A DNA stretch of 64,000 nucleotides from an uncultured Acidimicrobiaceae bacterium (GTDB taxonomy: Bacteria > Actinomycetota > Acidimicrobiia > Acidimicrobiales > Ilumatobacteraceae), in contig CALACK010000070.1 of NCBI GenBank assembly GCA_937890395.1, positions 1-64,000 on the forward strand, given 5' to 3'. Shown here piece by piece: positions 26,801 through 35,164 of this stretch. A program made the translations under genes and the position numbers. Every line of letters begins with the position of its first letter. Positions within the stretch are counted from its first letter, which is position 1. The notes beneath the pieces are model-generated. The model ran no database searches. It saw only the letters and a list, made by a program, of their open reading frames with translations, and was not told the DNA's origin.

Positions 26801-27559
26801 ATGCCATTAGCCTGCATCAACATGTCAAAGCCCGAAGAATTACACGAGTGGATAAGTTTCGCCGACCCTGACACAGAGCAAACATGGATGATTGATGCAA
26901 CTTTTCTTCGATCAAACTGGACTTGCATTTATGGCAATGGCTGCAAAGGAATTCTTGACGAAGCAGACCCAACGCTGCATCAAGGATGTTGCAGTTACGG
27001 TGCGCACTTTATCGATAAAGAAGATCTCGCCTCAGTAAAGAAAAGCGTCAAGCGTTTAAAGCCTGAGCATTGGCAAAACTACGATCGCGGTCAGCAGGGC
27101 AAATGGCTGGGCAAAGAAAAAGATGGCTCAGATATCACAACTTCTTACAAAGGTGCGTGCATCTTTCATAATCGCCCAGACTTTGAAGGCGGTATGGGGT
27201 GTGCATTTCATGTCGCGGCCACAAAAGAAGGCGAACGCCCTATGGATTGGAAGCCAGATGTTTGTTGGCAAGTTCCATTACGTCTTGAACAGCATGAAGA
27301 AGATGAAGATCATATTTTGTCAATTGTTCGTGAATGGAAGCGCCGCGATTGGGGTGGCGGCGGTTTCGACTTTGAGTGGTGGTGCACAGATGACTCTGCG
27401 GCATTCGTTGGCTCGCGACCCGTCTACAAATACTTGAAAGACGAATTAATAGAGCTATGCGGTGATGAGATCTACGACATAATCGTAAAGCAACTGCAGA
27501 AACCACAAACCACATTTTTGCCGCACCCACAAGTACGACGTAAAAATAAAATTAAATAA
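26801..27559 (+). CDS. cysteine-rich conserved hypothetical protein
   Basis: About 252 residues from ATG 26801; ATG 26822 (SKPEELHEW) is also possible, while an upstream TTG at 26783 would overlap the divergent gene. The sequence has a CIYGNGCKG segment, a CCSYGAHF pair, ACIFHNRP, GMGCAFH and DVCW, about nine Cys and several His in the first two thirds, which looks like a metal or Fe-S site. It resembles proteins with the CxxxxxCC pattern of YkgJ/DUF3109-like families, but I cannot assign it. No signal peptide. Ends convergently with typA, 16 bases apart, in an A/T-rich run. Confidence 0.75.
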   Translation: MPLACINMSKPEELHEWISFADPDTEQTWMIDATFLRSNWTCIYGNGCKGILDEADPTLHQGCCSYGAHFIDKEDLASVKKSVKRLKPEHWQNYDRGQQGKWLGKEKDGSDITTSYKGACIFHNRPDFEGGMGCAFHVAATKEGERPMDWKPDVCWQVPLRLEQHEEDEDHILSIVREWKRRDWGGGGFDFEWWCTDDSAAFVGSRPVYKYLKDELIELCGDEIYDIIVKQLQKPQTTFLPHPQVRRKNKIK

Positions 27560-27575
27560 AACTAAATAAAACTAA

Positions 27576-29408
27576 TTATTTATTGTTTTTGCCAGACTTG
27601 CGTCGGTCTTCAATAGACAAATAGCGCTTTCGGATGCGAATGTTCGTCGGCGTTACTTCAACAAGTTCGTCATCAGCAATCCACTGAATACCTGATTCGA
27701 GCGTGTGGGTTATCGGTGTTGCTAGCTTTGGTCCGTCGTCGTGGCTGTGCGTTCGAATGTTGGTCATTTCTTTAGCACGAACAGCGTTGACAACCATTTC
27801 ATCATCACGAGAGTTCTCGCCCACAACCATTCCTTCGTAAACCTCAACACCCGGCGCCACAAACAACGTGCCGCGAAGCTGCAAATTGTCTAGTGCGTAG
27901 GCAGTTGTAGATCCCTTGCGGTCGGCAACCATCGCACCGCCCAAACGGTGTGGTAAATCTCCAGCCCATGGCATATAGCCATCCAAGCTTTGGTGAAGCA
28001 ATGCCGTGCCACGAGTAACCGTGAGCAACATTGATCTGAAACCAATTAGACCGCGAGACGGTGCCTGAAAGCTGACGATGGTTCTACCACTGTCGCCTGG
28101 CTCAAGGTTTGTCACGCGACCTTTACGAGGAGCGAGCGCTTGAGTAACAGCACCTACATATTCGTCTGGAACGTCAATTGTTCCCGCTTCAAGTGGCTCG
28201 TGTTTTTTGCCATCGATCTCTTTAGTGATTACTTCCGGACGACTTACTTGAAGTTCGTATCCTTCGCGACGCATGTTTTCGATCAGCACCGCTAGTTGTA
28301 ACTCGCCTCGTCCGGCAACTGAGATCACGTCAGGCGTGTCAGTTGTGTTGACTTTAATTGAAACGTTGCCGAGAACTTCTTTGAACAATCTCTCAGTCAA
28401 ATGGCGGCTAGTTAGGTATGTTCCTTCGCGACCCGCATATGGCGAAGTATTTACACCAAAGCTCATTCGCAAAACAGGTTCGTCAACTTCAAGTCGTGGC
28501 AGTGGCCCTGCGTTCTCAAGTGCGGCAATCGTGTCGCCTACTTCAACTTCGTCGATGCCCGCCAAAATAAATAGGTCACCCGCAGATACCTCGCTGACTT
28601 CTTCACGACTGATACCGCGAAACGCAAACAATGTCGTGATTCGTCGTTTAATCGACGGCGCTGGGTTAGTCGCATTTGGGTGTTGCCAAACTGTGATTGT
28701 CTCACCCTTGCGCAAAACTCCAGCATGCACGCGACCAATGGCAAGTCGCCCGAGATAATCAGAAGCATCCAAGTTGGCGACTATTGCTTGCAGGGGTGCT
28801 GCTGGATCGTCTGTTGGTGCAGGAATCGTGTCAAGAATTGCATCTAGCAATGGCACTAGGTCGGCATTCTCGGCCGGCATTCCGATGCCTTTCATCGATC
28901 GCCCATCTCTAGCAACCGCTGAGATCACCGGAAAGCTCAAATGGTGATCATGATGAGCAAGATCTAAGAAAAGTTGTTCAACTTCTTGAAGTACTTCTTC
29001 TGGCCGAGAATCAGAGCGGTCAACTTTGTTCAAAACAACTACAACCGGTAGGTCTCGAGCCAATGCTTTTGACAATACGTAGCGGGTTTGTGGCAACGGG
29101 CCTTCAGCAGCGTCAACCAACAGCAAAATGCCGTCAACCAGTGCGAGTGCTCGTTCTACTTCTCCACCGAAGTCAGCGTGACCAGGTGTATCTACGAGGT
29201 TGATTTTGGTACCACGCCACTCGATTTCAGCGGCCTTAGCCAAAATCGTGATTCCACGCTCACGTTCTTGATCGTTTGAGTCCATTACACGGTCTACAAC
29301 TGCTTGGTGAGCAGCGAAGGTTCCGCCTGATTTTAAAAGGGCGTCAAGCAGAGTTGTTTTGCCATGGTCAACGTGCGCTACTAAAGCTATATTTCGGATG
29401 TTATTAAT
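27576..29408 (-). CDS. typA: ribosome-associated GTPase TypA/BipA, probably started at ATT
   Basis: A translational GTPase with G1 HVDHGKT, G2 region ERERGITI, G3 DTPGH, G4 NKVD, then EF-G-like domains and the TypA-specific C-terminal domain. It binds 70S ribosomes and assists assembly and stress adaptation. The only ATG before the G2 region (29285) would delete the P-loop. The frame extends upstream through the P-loop to ATT at 29406-29408 and meets an in-frame TGA at 29418-29420, with no ATG, GTG or TTG in between. From ATT the product has 610 residues and begins (M)NNIRNIALVAHVDHGKT, as in E. coli TypA. The ribosome binding site is weak (GAGAAA). Confidence 0.9.
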   Translation of the reverse strand: MNNIRNIALVAHVDHGKTTLLDALLKSGGTFAAHQAVVDRVMDSNDQERERGITILAKAAEIEWRGTKINLVDTPGHADFGGEVERALALVDGILLLVDAAEGPLPQTRYVLSKALARDLPVVVVLNKVDRSDSRPEEVLQEVEQLFLDLAHHDHHLSFPVISAVARDGRSMKGIGMPAENADLVPLLDAILDTIPAPTDDPAAPLQAIVANLDASDYLGRLAIGRVHAGVLRKGETITVWQHPNATNPAPSIKRRITTLFAFRGISREEVSEVSAGDLFILAGIDEVEVGDTIAALENAGPLPRLEVDEPVLRMSFGVNTSPYAGREGTYLTSRHLTERLFKEVLGNVSIKVNTTDTPDVISVAGRGELQLAVLIENMRREGYELQVSRPEVITKEIDGKKHEPLEAGTIDVPDEYVGAVTQALAPRKGRVTNLEPGDSGRTIVSFQAPSRGLIGFRSMLLTVTRGTALLHQSLDGYMPWAGDLPHRLGGAMVADRKGSTTAYALDNLQLRGTLFVAPGVEVYEGMVVGENSRDDEMVVNAVRAKEMTNIRTHSHDDGPKLATPITHTLESGIQWIADDELVEVTPTNIRIRKRYLSIEDRRKSGKNNK

Positions 29409-29431
29409 GGGGGTTTCTCAGTTTCAGCTAG

Positions 29432-29638
29432 TTATGAATTATCTTCATCGGTGAGCTCATCGGAGAGTTCTTCACCGTCTTCATCGAATCTCACGCCATA
29501 GCGTTCTGCAATGGCTGCATATTCGTCTTCTTGAGTCTTCGACTTGCTTTCACGCGAAACACCAAGATCTTGTGCAGTCGGGCCTGTTTGCTTCAGGCGA
29601 CGAGCTTCTTCAAATCGACGATGACGTCCCTTTTTCAC
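29432..29638 (-). CDS. small charged hypothetical protein upstream of typA (68 aa)
   Basis: A 68-residue protein: a basic N-terminus (MKKGRHRRFEEARRLK), a central KSKTQEDEYAAIAERYGV and a very acidic C-terminus (DEDGEELSDELTDEDNS). Start is GTG 29638 with GGAG about nine bases upstream. Its stop lies 23 bases before the unusual typA start, so ribosomes that finish here could help initiate typA. No family recognised; the polar, low-complexity ends suggest an RNA- or ribosome-associated role, which is inference. Confidence 0.7.
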   Translation of the reverse strand: MKKGRHRRFEEARRLKQTGPTAQDLGVSRESKSKTQEDEYAAIAERYGVRFDEDGEELSDELTDEDNS

Positions 29639-29662
29639 GATAGGGCTCCAAATTTTCTCTGG

Positions 29663-29688
29663 GGCGGCTACCGGTTTTGGTCACCGCC
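29663..29688 (-). other. imperfect inverted repeat between rnd and the 68-aa gene
   Basis: GGCGGCTACC and GGTCACCGCC form a 10-bp stem with two mismatches and a GGTTTT loop. It follows the RNase D gene and precedes the 68-residue gene on the minus strand. No T-run follows, so it is more likely an mRNA stability or processing structure than a terminator. Confidence 0.4.
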
Positions 29689-29743
29689 TAGTGGTTAGAC
29701 ATTGGGATAGACACTAGCAAGAATTCCCGCTCAAAACGTGGAA

Positions 29744-30892
29744 TTAGGCGTTATCTGCCTCAATCAGTTTGAGATGTCCGTCACGATCAACGCTCAAACC
29801 GACGGTGCCAGAAAGAATTTTGCTTAGGTCTTCACCGACGACGGCTGCTCTCCAACCATGCATCAAGCGAGCATCGGGCGACTTACGCAAGAAAGCGCTG
29901 ATATCGCTTCGTGTCGCTAAAAGGGTCGCATCAATCTTGTTTTTACGAGCAAGTTCACCTATCCAGGCTGTTATCAGCGTCAATGCAGGTCTCGCCCATT
30001 TCTCGACGTCATCAGATTCGTGACTCGGTAGCTCGACAGTGCGTTGTGCGCCATCGCGAATCGCAGTCATAATCTCTTTGCAAAATTCTGAGGATAAATG
30101 ACGATCATCTACACCGCGAGTCGAAGCGAGTTCTTCGACGTTTTTTGGCACGCGTTGAGCAATCCCAAGTAAAGCCATATCAGACATAACTCTTCTTGGC
30201 GGATGATCACTTCTCATCGCACGCTCTTCACGCCACTGACCGACTGCTTGTGCTACGCCGCGCGACGAGCCCTTAAGTGATCGCGCCTCTTTAAGTTTGA
30301 GCCACGCCAAACGTGAATCAATCGGGCCACTTGGTCGCGCGACAAGGTCATTGCATGCATCTGTGACCCAAACAGTTCGACCTAGTTCATTCAATTGTGA
30401 CGAGAGTTCATCGTGTAGATCTAAAAGATGTGCGACGTCGTCTGCAGCGTAGACGCATTGTGCTGTCGTTAAAGGTCTTCGCAACCAGTCGGTCAAGCGG
30501 TCACCTTTCGAAAGCGCAACTTTTTTGATCGCTTGAACAAGAGTGGCAAGCGACGGTGTTGAGTAGCCAAGAAATCCCGCGGCGATTTGACTGTCAAAAA
30601 TATTTTTAGGAGCAACAAGCGACGCATGACGCAAAACTTCAAGGTCTTGTTGAGCGGCGTGAAACACTGCGAGAATATCGCTCTCAAACAATCTTGCTAA
30701 ACCGCGCGGATCAACGGCAAGTGGATCAACAAGAGCGGTCTTTTCGCCCCACTTTAATTGAACTAAAGCAAGTTTTGGATAATAACTTTTTTCACGATGG
30801 AACTCAGTATCTATCGCGTACCGAGACTGCAACAAAATCTCATCAATGACTTCGTCTAATGCAAGATCATCTTCTATCCAAAGATGTGTCAA
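29744..30892 (-). CDS. rnd: ribonuclease D (DEDDy 3'-5' exonuclease with HRDC domain)
   Basis: A 382-residue protein. Exonuclease motifs: AIDTEFHREKSYYPKLALVQ (Exo I), FHAAQQDLEVLRHA (Exo II) and YAADDVAHLLDLHDEL (Exo III, Y-x3-D), so the four acidic residues and tyrosine are intact. A HRDC-type helical domain follows near 215-290. It trims tRNA and other RNA 3' ends. The start overlaps the upstream rhodanese gene by 4 bases, indicating coupling. Confidence 0.93.
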   Translation of the reverse strand: MTHLWIEDDLALDEVIDEILLQSRYAIDTEFHREKSYYPKLALVQLKWGEKTALVDPLAVDPRGLARLFESDILAVFHAAQQDLEVLRHASLVAPKNIFDSQIAAGFLGYSTPSLATLVQAIKKVALSKGDRLTDWLRRPLTTAQCVYAADDVAHLLDLHDELSSQLNELGRTVWVTDACNDLVARPSGPIDSRLAWLKLKEARSLKGSSRGVAQAVGQWREERAMRSDHPPRRVMSDMALLGIAQRVPKNVEELASTRGVDDRHLSSEFCKEIMTAIRDGAQRTVELPSHESDDVEKWARPALTLITAWIGELARKNKIDATLLATRSDISAFLRKSPDARLMHGWRAAVVGEDLSKILSGTVGLSVDRDGHLKLIEADNA

Positions 30893-31221
30893 CTTGGGTG
30901 CTCTCCAGTGACTATTTCATTGCCGAGGCTAATCCATCCCATGGTGCCACCGGCCACATTCGCGACATTTGAGATTCCGACGTCGTGCAGCATCTCGCAG
31001 GCTTGCATACTGCGACCTCCGCTGCGACAGACAACATAAACTGTTTCGTCTGATTTGAATTCACTCGTGTTGCTGAGCACTGTTGATAAAGGCACCAGAA
31101 TGGCACCAGGGATATGCCCAGACTCGTATTCATCTGGCTCTCGAACGTCTATGACTAGTGAGCCGTTTTCAACCAAAGTCGTGAGTTCTTTAACCGAAAT
31201 TTCATCAATCGCCATATGCAA
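30889..31221 (-). CDS. single-domain rhodanese-like sulfurtransferase
   Basis: A 110-residue rhodanese domain. DVREPDEYESGHIPGA is the family entrance motif and the active-site loop is CRSGGRS with Cys65 as the persulfide carrier. Such small proteins hand sulfur to thiolation pathways or detoxify. It overlaps rnd by 4 bases and is 47 bases downstream of the mobA-like gene; a molybdenum cofactor sulfur role is possible but not shown. Confidence 0.9.
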   Translation of the reverse strand: MHMAIDEISVKELTTLVENGSLVIDVREPDEYESGHIPGAILVPLSTVLSNTSEFKSDETVYVVCRSGGRSMQACEMLHDVGISNVANVAGGTMGWISLGNEIVTGEHPS

Positions 31222-31268
31222 AGGTTAGTTGAAAATTGTGCACAGAAGCTGAATTGACTAGCTCGACG

Positions 31269-31817
31269 TCAAACTAAATCATTAGGAGTATTTACATTTC
31301 GCAATGCATCTGGTGGCAGCTGCAAATAGTTCACTTTCAAGCCGATGACAGCGCGATGGATCGCGCGCTCACCGCTCTCAAACTGCTGTTCTAAATGTTG
31401 AACTGCGCTTCTTCGCCACGCACTACTTAACCATTGTGGCGAGTCTGTGATCGCCACTTGTACATCAAACTTTGCGTCTATCGCCGACAAATCTTTGCAT
31501 GATTCGATATCAATCCACGGCACATCGCATGGCATGGTCAATAGAATTGGTGAGTCAGAATTGTGCATCGCCGAAAGTAAAGCCGCAAACGGGCCGGCTC
31601 TAACAACTTCATCGGCTACGAATGTTAGATTCCATCGAACTGCGTTAACTTCAGATCCACCTACTAACAAAATTTGGTCGATTCCAGCTTGGCGCATTGA
31701 CCGTGCAATTCGAAAACCAAATTCTTCGTTATCTAGTAACGCATTGACTTTTGGAGATCCAAAACGAGAACTCTCACCTCCGGCGAAAATTGCTCCCGTG
31801 ACTAACTCTTCTTGCAT
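31269..31817 (-). CDS. mobA: molybdenum cofactor guanylyltransferase-like protein (MobA family)
   Basis: A 182-residue nucleotidyltransferase. The signature FAGGESSRFGSPK (about 12-24) binds GTP and LTMPCDVPWID contains the metal-binding Asp. MobA attaches GMP to Mo-molybdopterin. It is a little shorter than E. coli MobA (194) but complete. There are no other Moco genes in the window, so the partner pathway must lie elsewhere. It sits between the rhodanese and DUF3151 genes, all on the minus strand. Confidence 0.85.
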   Translation of the reverse strand: MQEELVTGAIFAGGESSRFGSPKVNALLDNEEFGFRIARSMRQAGIDQILLVGGSEVNAVRWNLTFVADEVVRAGPFAALLSAMHNSDSPILLTMPCDVPWIDIESCKDLSAIDAKFDVQVAITDSPQWLSSAWRRSAVQHLEQQFESGERAIHRAVIGLKVNYLQLPPDALRNVNTPNDLV

Positions 31818-31831
31818 AAATGATTCCGAAA

Positions 31832-32269
31832 CTATTTGCTTGCGTCGCCACTCGGATCTAGTTGCAAGAGAAATTGTTCACAACGAACTGCTTCGCTGAT
31901 TTCACCAATTAGCCGCGATTGTTTTGCTAAACCTCCAAGGCATCTTAGAAACCCTCGGTTAGATTCTCTCGCCCATCGCACATAACCAGAGCCGCGCCAC
32001 GAATTCGCACGCAAAGTGTCAAGGCCACGGTGATATCCAACCCGATAAGCCATGTATGCGTCAATACCGGGCTCGCTGAGATCACCGATCGTTGCCCAAC
32101 CCTCAAGAAAAGTTGGATGATCTGCAACAACTTCGCATACTGCTCGTCGACGACCGTCAATTGGCACTGCCAATGCGGTATCTAATCTGAGCCGAAGTTC
32201 AGACGTGATTATCGGGATAATCGTCTCTGGTGGTCCACTTGCTGAAAGATGTACTGGTTGATCGCTCAT
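31832..32269 (-). CDS. DUF3151 family protein
   Basis: A 145-residue protein typical of actinobacterial DUF3151: ADHPTFLEGWATIGDL, AYRVGYHRGLDTLRANSWRGSGYVRW and NRGFLRCLGGLAKQSRLIGE follow the family pattern almost residue for residue. The function of the family is unknown; the helical repeats suggest a scaffold or regulator. Divergent from a small membrane protein gene, 21 bases from its likely start, and 14 bases upstream of mobA. Confidence 0.9.
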   Translation of the reverse strand: MSDQPVHLSASGPPETIIPIITSELRLRLDTALAVPIDGRRRAVCEVVADHPTFLEGWATIGDLSEPGIDAYMAYRVGYHRGLDTLRANSWRGSGYVRWARESNRGFLRCLGGLAKQSRLIGEISEAVRCEQFLLQLDPSGDASK

Positions 32270-32290
32270 ACTCCTGCCACACTAGATCAC

Positions 32291-32572
32291 ATGGATCTAT
32301 TTTCACTGAATGCTGAAACTGCTAAAAATATCGGACTTGGCTCAATGGGCGGAAGCGTGCTTGGCTGGCTTTTCGTACTCAAGTTTGTCAAGTCTTTAGT
32401 CACGAAGTTACTTATGCTGGCTTTTTTTGCCGGCGTTGCTTTTTTGTCATTCACCCAACGGGACGCTTTGTCGATCTGTGCAGCGAAATTTGAAGTCCGA
32501 GAGTCAAGCATTCAAGATACTTCTTGTACATTTTTCGGACAAGAAATTTCGCTTTCGGATATTAAACCGTAA
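32291..32572 (+). CDS. small membrane protein, two-helix hypothetical
   Basis: About 93 residues from ATG 32291 (MDLFSLNAETAKNIGLG). An ATG 14 codons upstream would overlap the divergent DUF3151 gene, so the later start is preferred. A glycine-rich stretch leads into a hydrophobic segment at about 28-60 (VLGWLFVLKFVKSL, LLMLAFFAGVAFLSF), then an extracytoplasmic tail with two cysteines (SICAAKF, TSCTFFG) that could form a disulfide. Its last base overlaps the first base of the M18 aminopeptidase gene. Function unknown. Confidence 0.7.
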   Translation: MDLFSLNAETAKNIGLGSMGGSVLGWLFVLKFVKSLVTKLLMLAFFAGVAFLSFTQRDALSICAAKFEVRESSIQDTSCTFFGQEISLSDIKP

Positions 32573-33825
32573 TGTCTGATTTGATCTCACAGGTTTGCGA
32601 TCAGCTTGATGCATCGCCTACGCCGCGACATTTAGTCAAATTTGTCGTCGGCCAGCTTTTAGGTTCTGGCTTCTCTGATTTCACAAACCAAAAGTCGTTT
32701 GAGCAGCCTCTAACTGACGGCTTCATAGCGCGATCTGGGTCAATAGTTGCATGGAGGCTGGGGTCTAAAAAAATTGAGCAGTTTCGGATTATCGGCGCTC
32801 ATACCGATTCGCCATGTTTGAAAATTAAACCACGCCCAGACGAGTCGAGGTTTGGTTGGCACACTTTGCAGGTTGAGGTTTACGGTAGTCCTCTGCTTAA
32901 TAGTTGGCTTGACCGCGATCTTGGCATCGCAGGACACGCGGTGTTGCGAGATGGTTCAGTCAAATTGTTTTCTAATGCAACCCCAATTGCTCGCATATCA
33001 CAATTGGCGATACACCTAGATCGCGAATTAAACGAGCGGGGTCTGATCCTTGACAAACAACTGCACCTGTCTGCAGCTTGGGCGACCGGCGAGAAGACTT
33101 TAGATTTTTTGCAATGGGTGGCATCGCAAGTTGATGTCGAACCTGAACAGATAATTTCAGTCGACGCCCAGCTTTTCGATTCGGTACCTGCTCGGCGTCT
33201 CGGGGTCGATCAGTCTCTTTTAACAAGTGGGAGACTCGATAATCAGGCATCGTGTTGGGCAGCAATTTCGGCGCTCATCGAGACAAGCAACCCGAGCGAG
33301 ACTTGTGTTGTTGCGTTGTTTGATCACGAAGAGGTCGGCTCAACAAGTGCAACTGGCGCCGCCGGCCCGCTTCTCGAACACACACTTGAAAGAGTTGCCG
33401 ATTTGGGTGGCTTATCGCGAATTGACTATCTGCAAGCCTTGTCTCAGTCGTCTTGTGTTTCTGCTGATAATTCTCATGCGGTACATCACAACTATCCCGA
33501 ACGCCACGATCATGCGCACGCTCCGATTGTTAATCAAGGCCCTGCATTAAAACTTAATTCGAATCAGCGATATGCAACTTCATCAGTTTCGGCAGCGATG
33601 TTTGTCAGAGCCTGCGAATCTGCAAATATTGAGCATCAAATGTTTGTCTCAAAAAACAACATGCCTTGCGGTACGACGATTGGGCCGATAACTGCTACGC
33701 GGCTTGGTATCGACACCGTTGATGTAGGGATACCGCAACTTTCGATGCACTCAGCGCGCGAAGTCTGTGGCGTCAGTGATTTAATCGCAATGCAAAAAGC
33801 TTTGAGAAGCTATTTGACTCTCTAG
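32572..33825 (+). CDS. apeB: M18 family aminopeptidase (aspartyl aminopeptidase type)
   Basis: A 417-residue zinc peptidase. Metal and catalytic segments: GAHTDSPCLKIKP (first His), DHEEVGS (Glu/Asp), and HHNYPERHD; the PDZ-like dimerisation region is in the middle. It removes N-terminal Asp/Glu and works as a cytosolic dodecamer in known relatives. Length is normal (about 425). It ends 4 bases from the plsC stop, tail to tail. The symbol follows the usual name of this family and is not a proof of specificity. Confidence 0.92.
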   Translation: MSDLISQVCDQLDASPTPRHLVKFVVGQLLGSGFSDFTNQKSFEQPLTDGFIARSGSIVAWRLGSKKIEQFRIIGAHTDSPCLKIKPRPDESRFGWHTLQVEVYGSPLLNSWLDRDLGIAGHAVLRDGSVKLFSNATPIARISQLAIHLDRELNERGLILDKQLHLSAAWATGEKTLDFLQWVASQVDVEPEQIISVDAQLFDSVPARRLGVDQSLLTSGRLDNQASCWAAISALIETSNPSETCVVALFDHEEVGSTSATGAAGPLLEHTLERVADLGGLSRIDYLQALSQSSCVSADNSHAVHHNYPERHDHAHAPIVNQGPALKLNSNQRYATSSVSAAMFVRACESANIEHQMFVSKNNMPCGTTIGPITATRLGIDTVDVGIPQLSMHSAREVCGVSDLIAMQKALRSYLTL

Positions 33826-33829
33826 ATAA

Positions 33830-34504
33830 CTAGCGTGCTGCAAGTTGAGCAGCATCGAACAAATCCTGCAACGCAGATTTTAAATTCGCTGTCAACTCAG
33901 TAGTTGCTGTGCGCGGGGTGCGACCTGTCGTCGCCTGTGGCGGATAGATCGGAGCACCGATAATCAGTGTGCACTTCTTCGGATAAATCATTTTTTTGCC
34001 TTTGGGCATAACGGCCTGTGTGCCGCCAATACCGACAGGCACAATTGGTACATTCGCCTTAATCGATAGATATGCGGCACCATCAAACAATGGTTGTATT
34101 AAGTCGCCGAATTGGCGTGTGCCCTCTGGAAACATCACAAGTGGTTCTCCCAGTGCAAGCACGGCGAGACAACGCTTCAGTGCCTCAAGGTCTGCTGTGC
34201 CGCGTGTGACAGGGAACCCGCCTAATGCAGAAAGCACTGACCCGACAGGTCGTATTTTCCAAAGACTATCTTTTCCCATGTATCGCAAGCGACGAGTTGT
34301 CACGGCACATGAGATTGGAGTGTCAATATTCGATCGATGAATTGGAGCCAAAATAAACGCACCAGTTTTTGGAATATTTTCTCGACCCTTAACACTCAGT
34401 CGAAAATATGATCGACATAAAGTAACCAAAATGCTACGAACAACTGCGTAAAATAATTTTCCAAAACGACCTTGACCGGCGAGATTCGTATCGACTTTAG
34501 TCAT
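33830..34504 (-). CDS. plsC: 1-acyl-sn-glycerol-3-phosphate acyltransferase
   Basis: A 224-residue PlsC-type acyltransferase. The HRSNID box (H-x4-D) and FPEGTR are the catalytic and phosphate-binding motifs, with APIHRSNIDTP just after a hydrophobic N-terminal segment. It makes phosphatidic acid at the membrane. The start overlaps the cmk stop by 4 bases (ATGA); a cmk-plsC pair is common in actinobacteria. No unusual features. Confidence 0.92.
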   Translation of the reverse strand: MTKVDTNLAGQGRFGKLFYAVVRSILVTLCRSYFRLSVKGRENIPKTGAFILAPIHRSNIDTPISCAVTTRRLRYMGKDSLWKIRPVGSVLSALGGFPVTRGTADLEALKRCLAVLALGEPLVMFPEGTRQFGDLIQPLFDGAAYLSIKANVPIVPVGIGGTQAVMPKGKKMIYPKKCTLIIGAPIYPPQATTGRTPRTATTELTANLKSALQDLFDAAQLAAR

Positions 34505-35151
34505 GATCTCATATTGTTTAATTGATTAGTCATCTCAACTAGTTGCGCGACAACTTCATCGATTGAGCGGTCACTGGTGTCTATTGTGATTGCGTCATCT
34601 GTTTGCGTAAGTGGACTGTCACTTCGAGAACTATCTTGTAGGTCGCGCGAAGCAATAGCGGCAGCAATTTCTTCGACATTTCCGCCAGATTGGGCGACGC
34701 GACGTTTCGCACGCACAATTGGCGACGCAGTTAAATAAACTTTTAGTGTTGCATCAGGAAACACCACTGAACCAATATCTCGTCCTTCAACTACCCCACC
34801 GTTGTGATCGGCAATCCACTGCCTCTGACGTTCTCTTAGTTCAGTGCGCACTTCGCTGTTTGCCGCCACAGCGCTAACCGCCGCAGTAACTTCTGAACTA
34901 CGAATAGCAGATGTCGCATCAAGCCCATTTATCTCGACTCTCTCGTCTGTAAGCAACATGGTCGAATTTCGCGTTAACTCAGCGACAAGATCTTGATTGC
35001 TCAGTTCAATGCCTGAATTCATTGCTGCAAAAGTAACTGCTCGATACATTGCGCCCGTATCCAGATATCTCACTCGTAACTTTGTCGCCAATGCTTTGGC
35101 GATCGTCGACTTGCCAGCGCCAGCCGGGCCATCAATTGCAATAACAATCAT
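34501..35151 (-). CDS. cmk: cytidylate kinase
   Basis: A 216-residue nucleoside monophosphate kinase. The P-loop is GPAGAGKSTIAKALA near the N-terminus, LDTGAMYRAVTFAA is the CMP-binding signature, and EGRDIGSVVFPDA follows. It phosphorylates CMP and dCMP. It lies 13 bases after guaB1 and overlaps plsC by 4 bases, forming a guaB1-cmk-plsC operon of nucleotide and lipid genes. Confidence 0.97.
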   Translation of the reverse strand: MIVIAIDGPAGAGKSTIAKALATKLRVRYLDTGAMYRAVTFAAMNSGIELSNQDLVAELTRNSTMLLTDERVEINGLDATSAIRSSEVTAAVSAVAANSEVRTELRERQRQWIADHNGGVVEGRDIGSVVFPDATLKVYLTASPIVRAKRRVAQSGGNVEEIAAAIASRDLQDSSRSDSPLTQTDDAITIDTSDRSIDEVVAQLVEMTNQLNNMRS

Positions 35152-35164
35152 CTGATTCTAAACA

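Noticed and set aside
27576-29285. typA as an N-terminally truncated pseudogene starting at ATG 29285
   Set aside because: The P-loop and N-terminal strand are intact upstream in the same frame, so the gene is complete and only the start codon is unusual.
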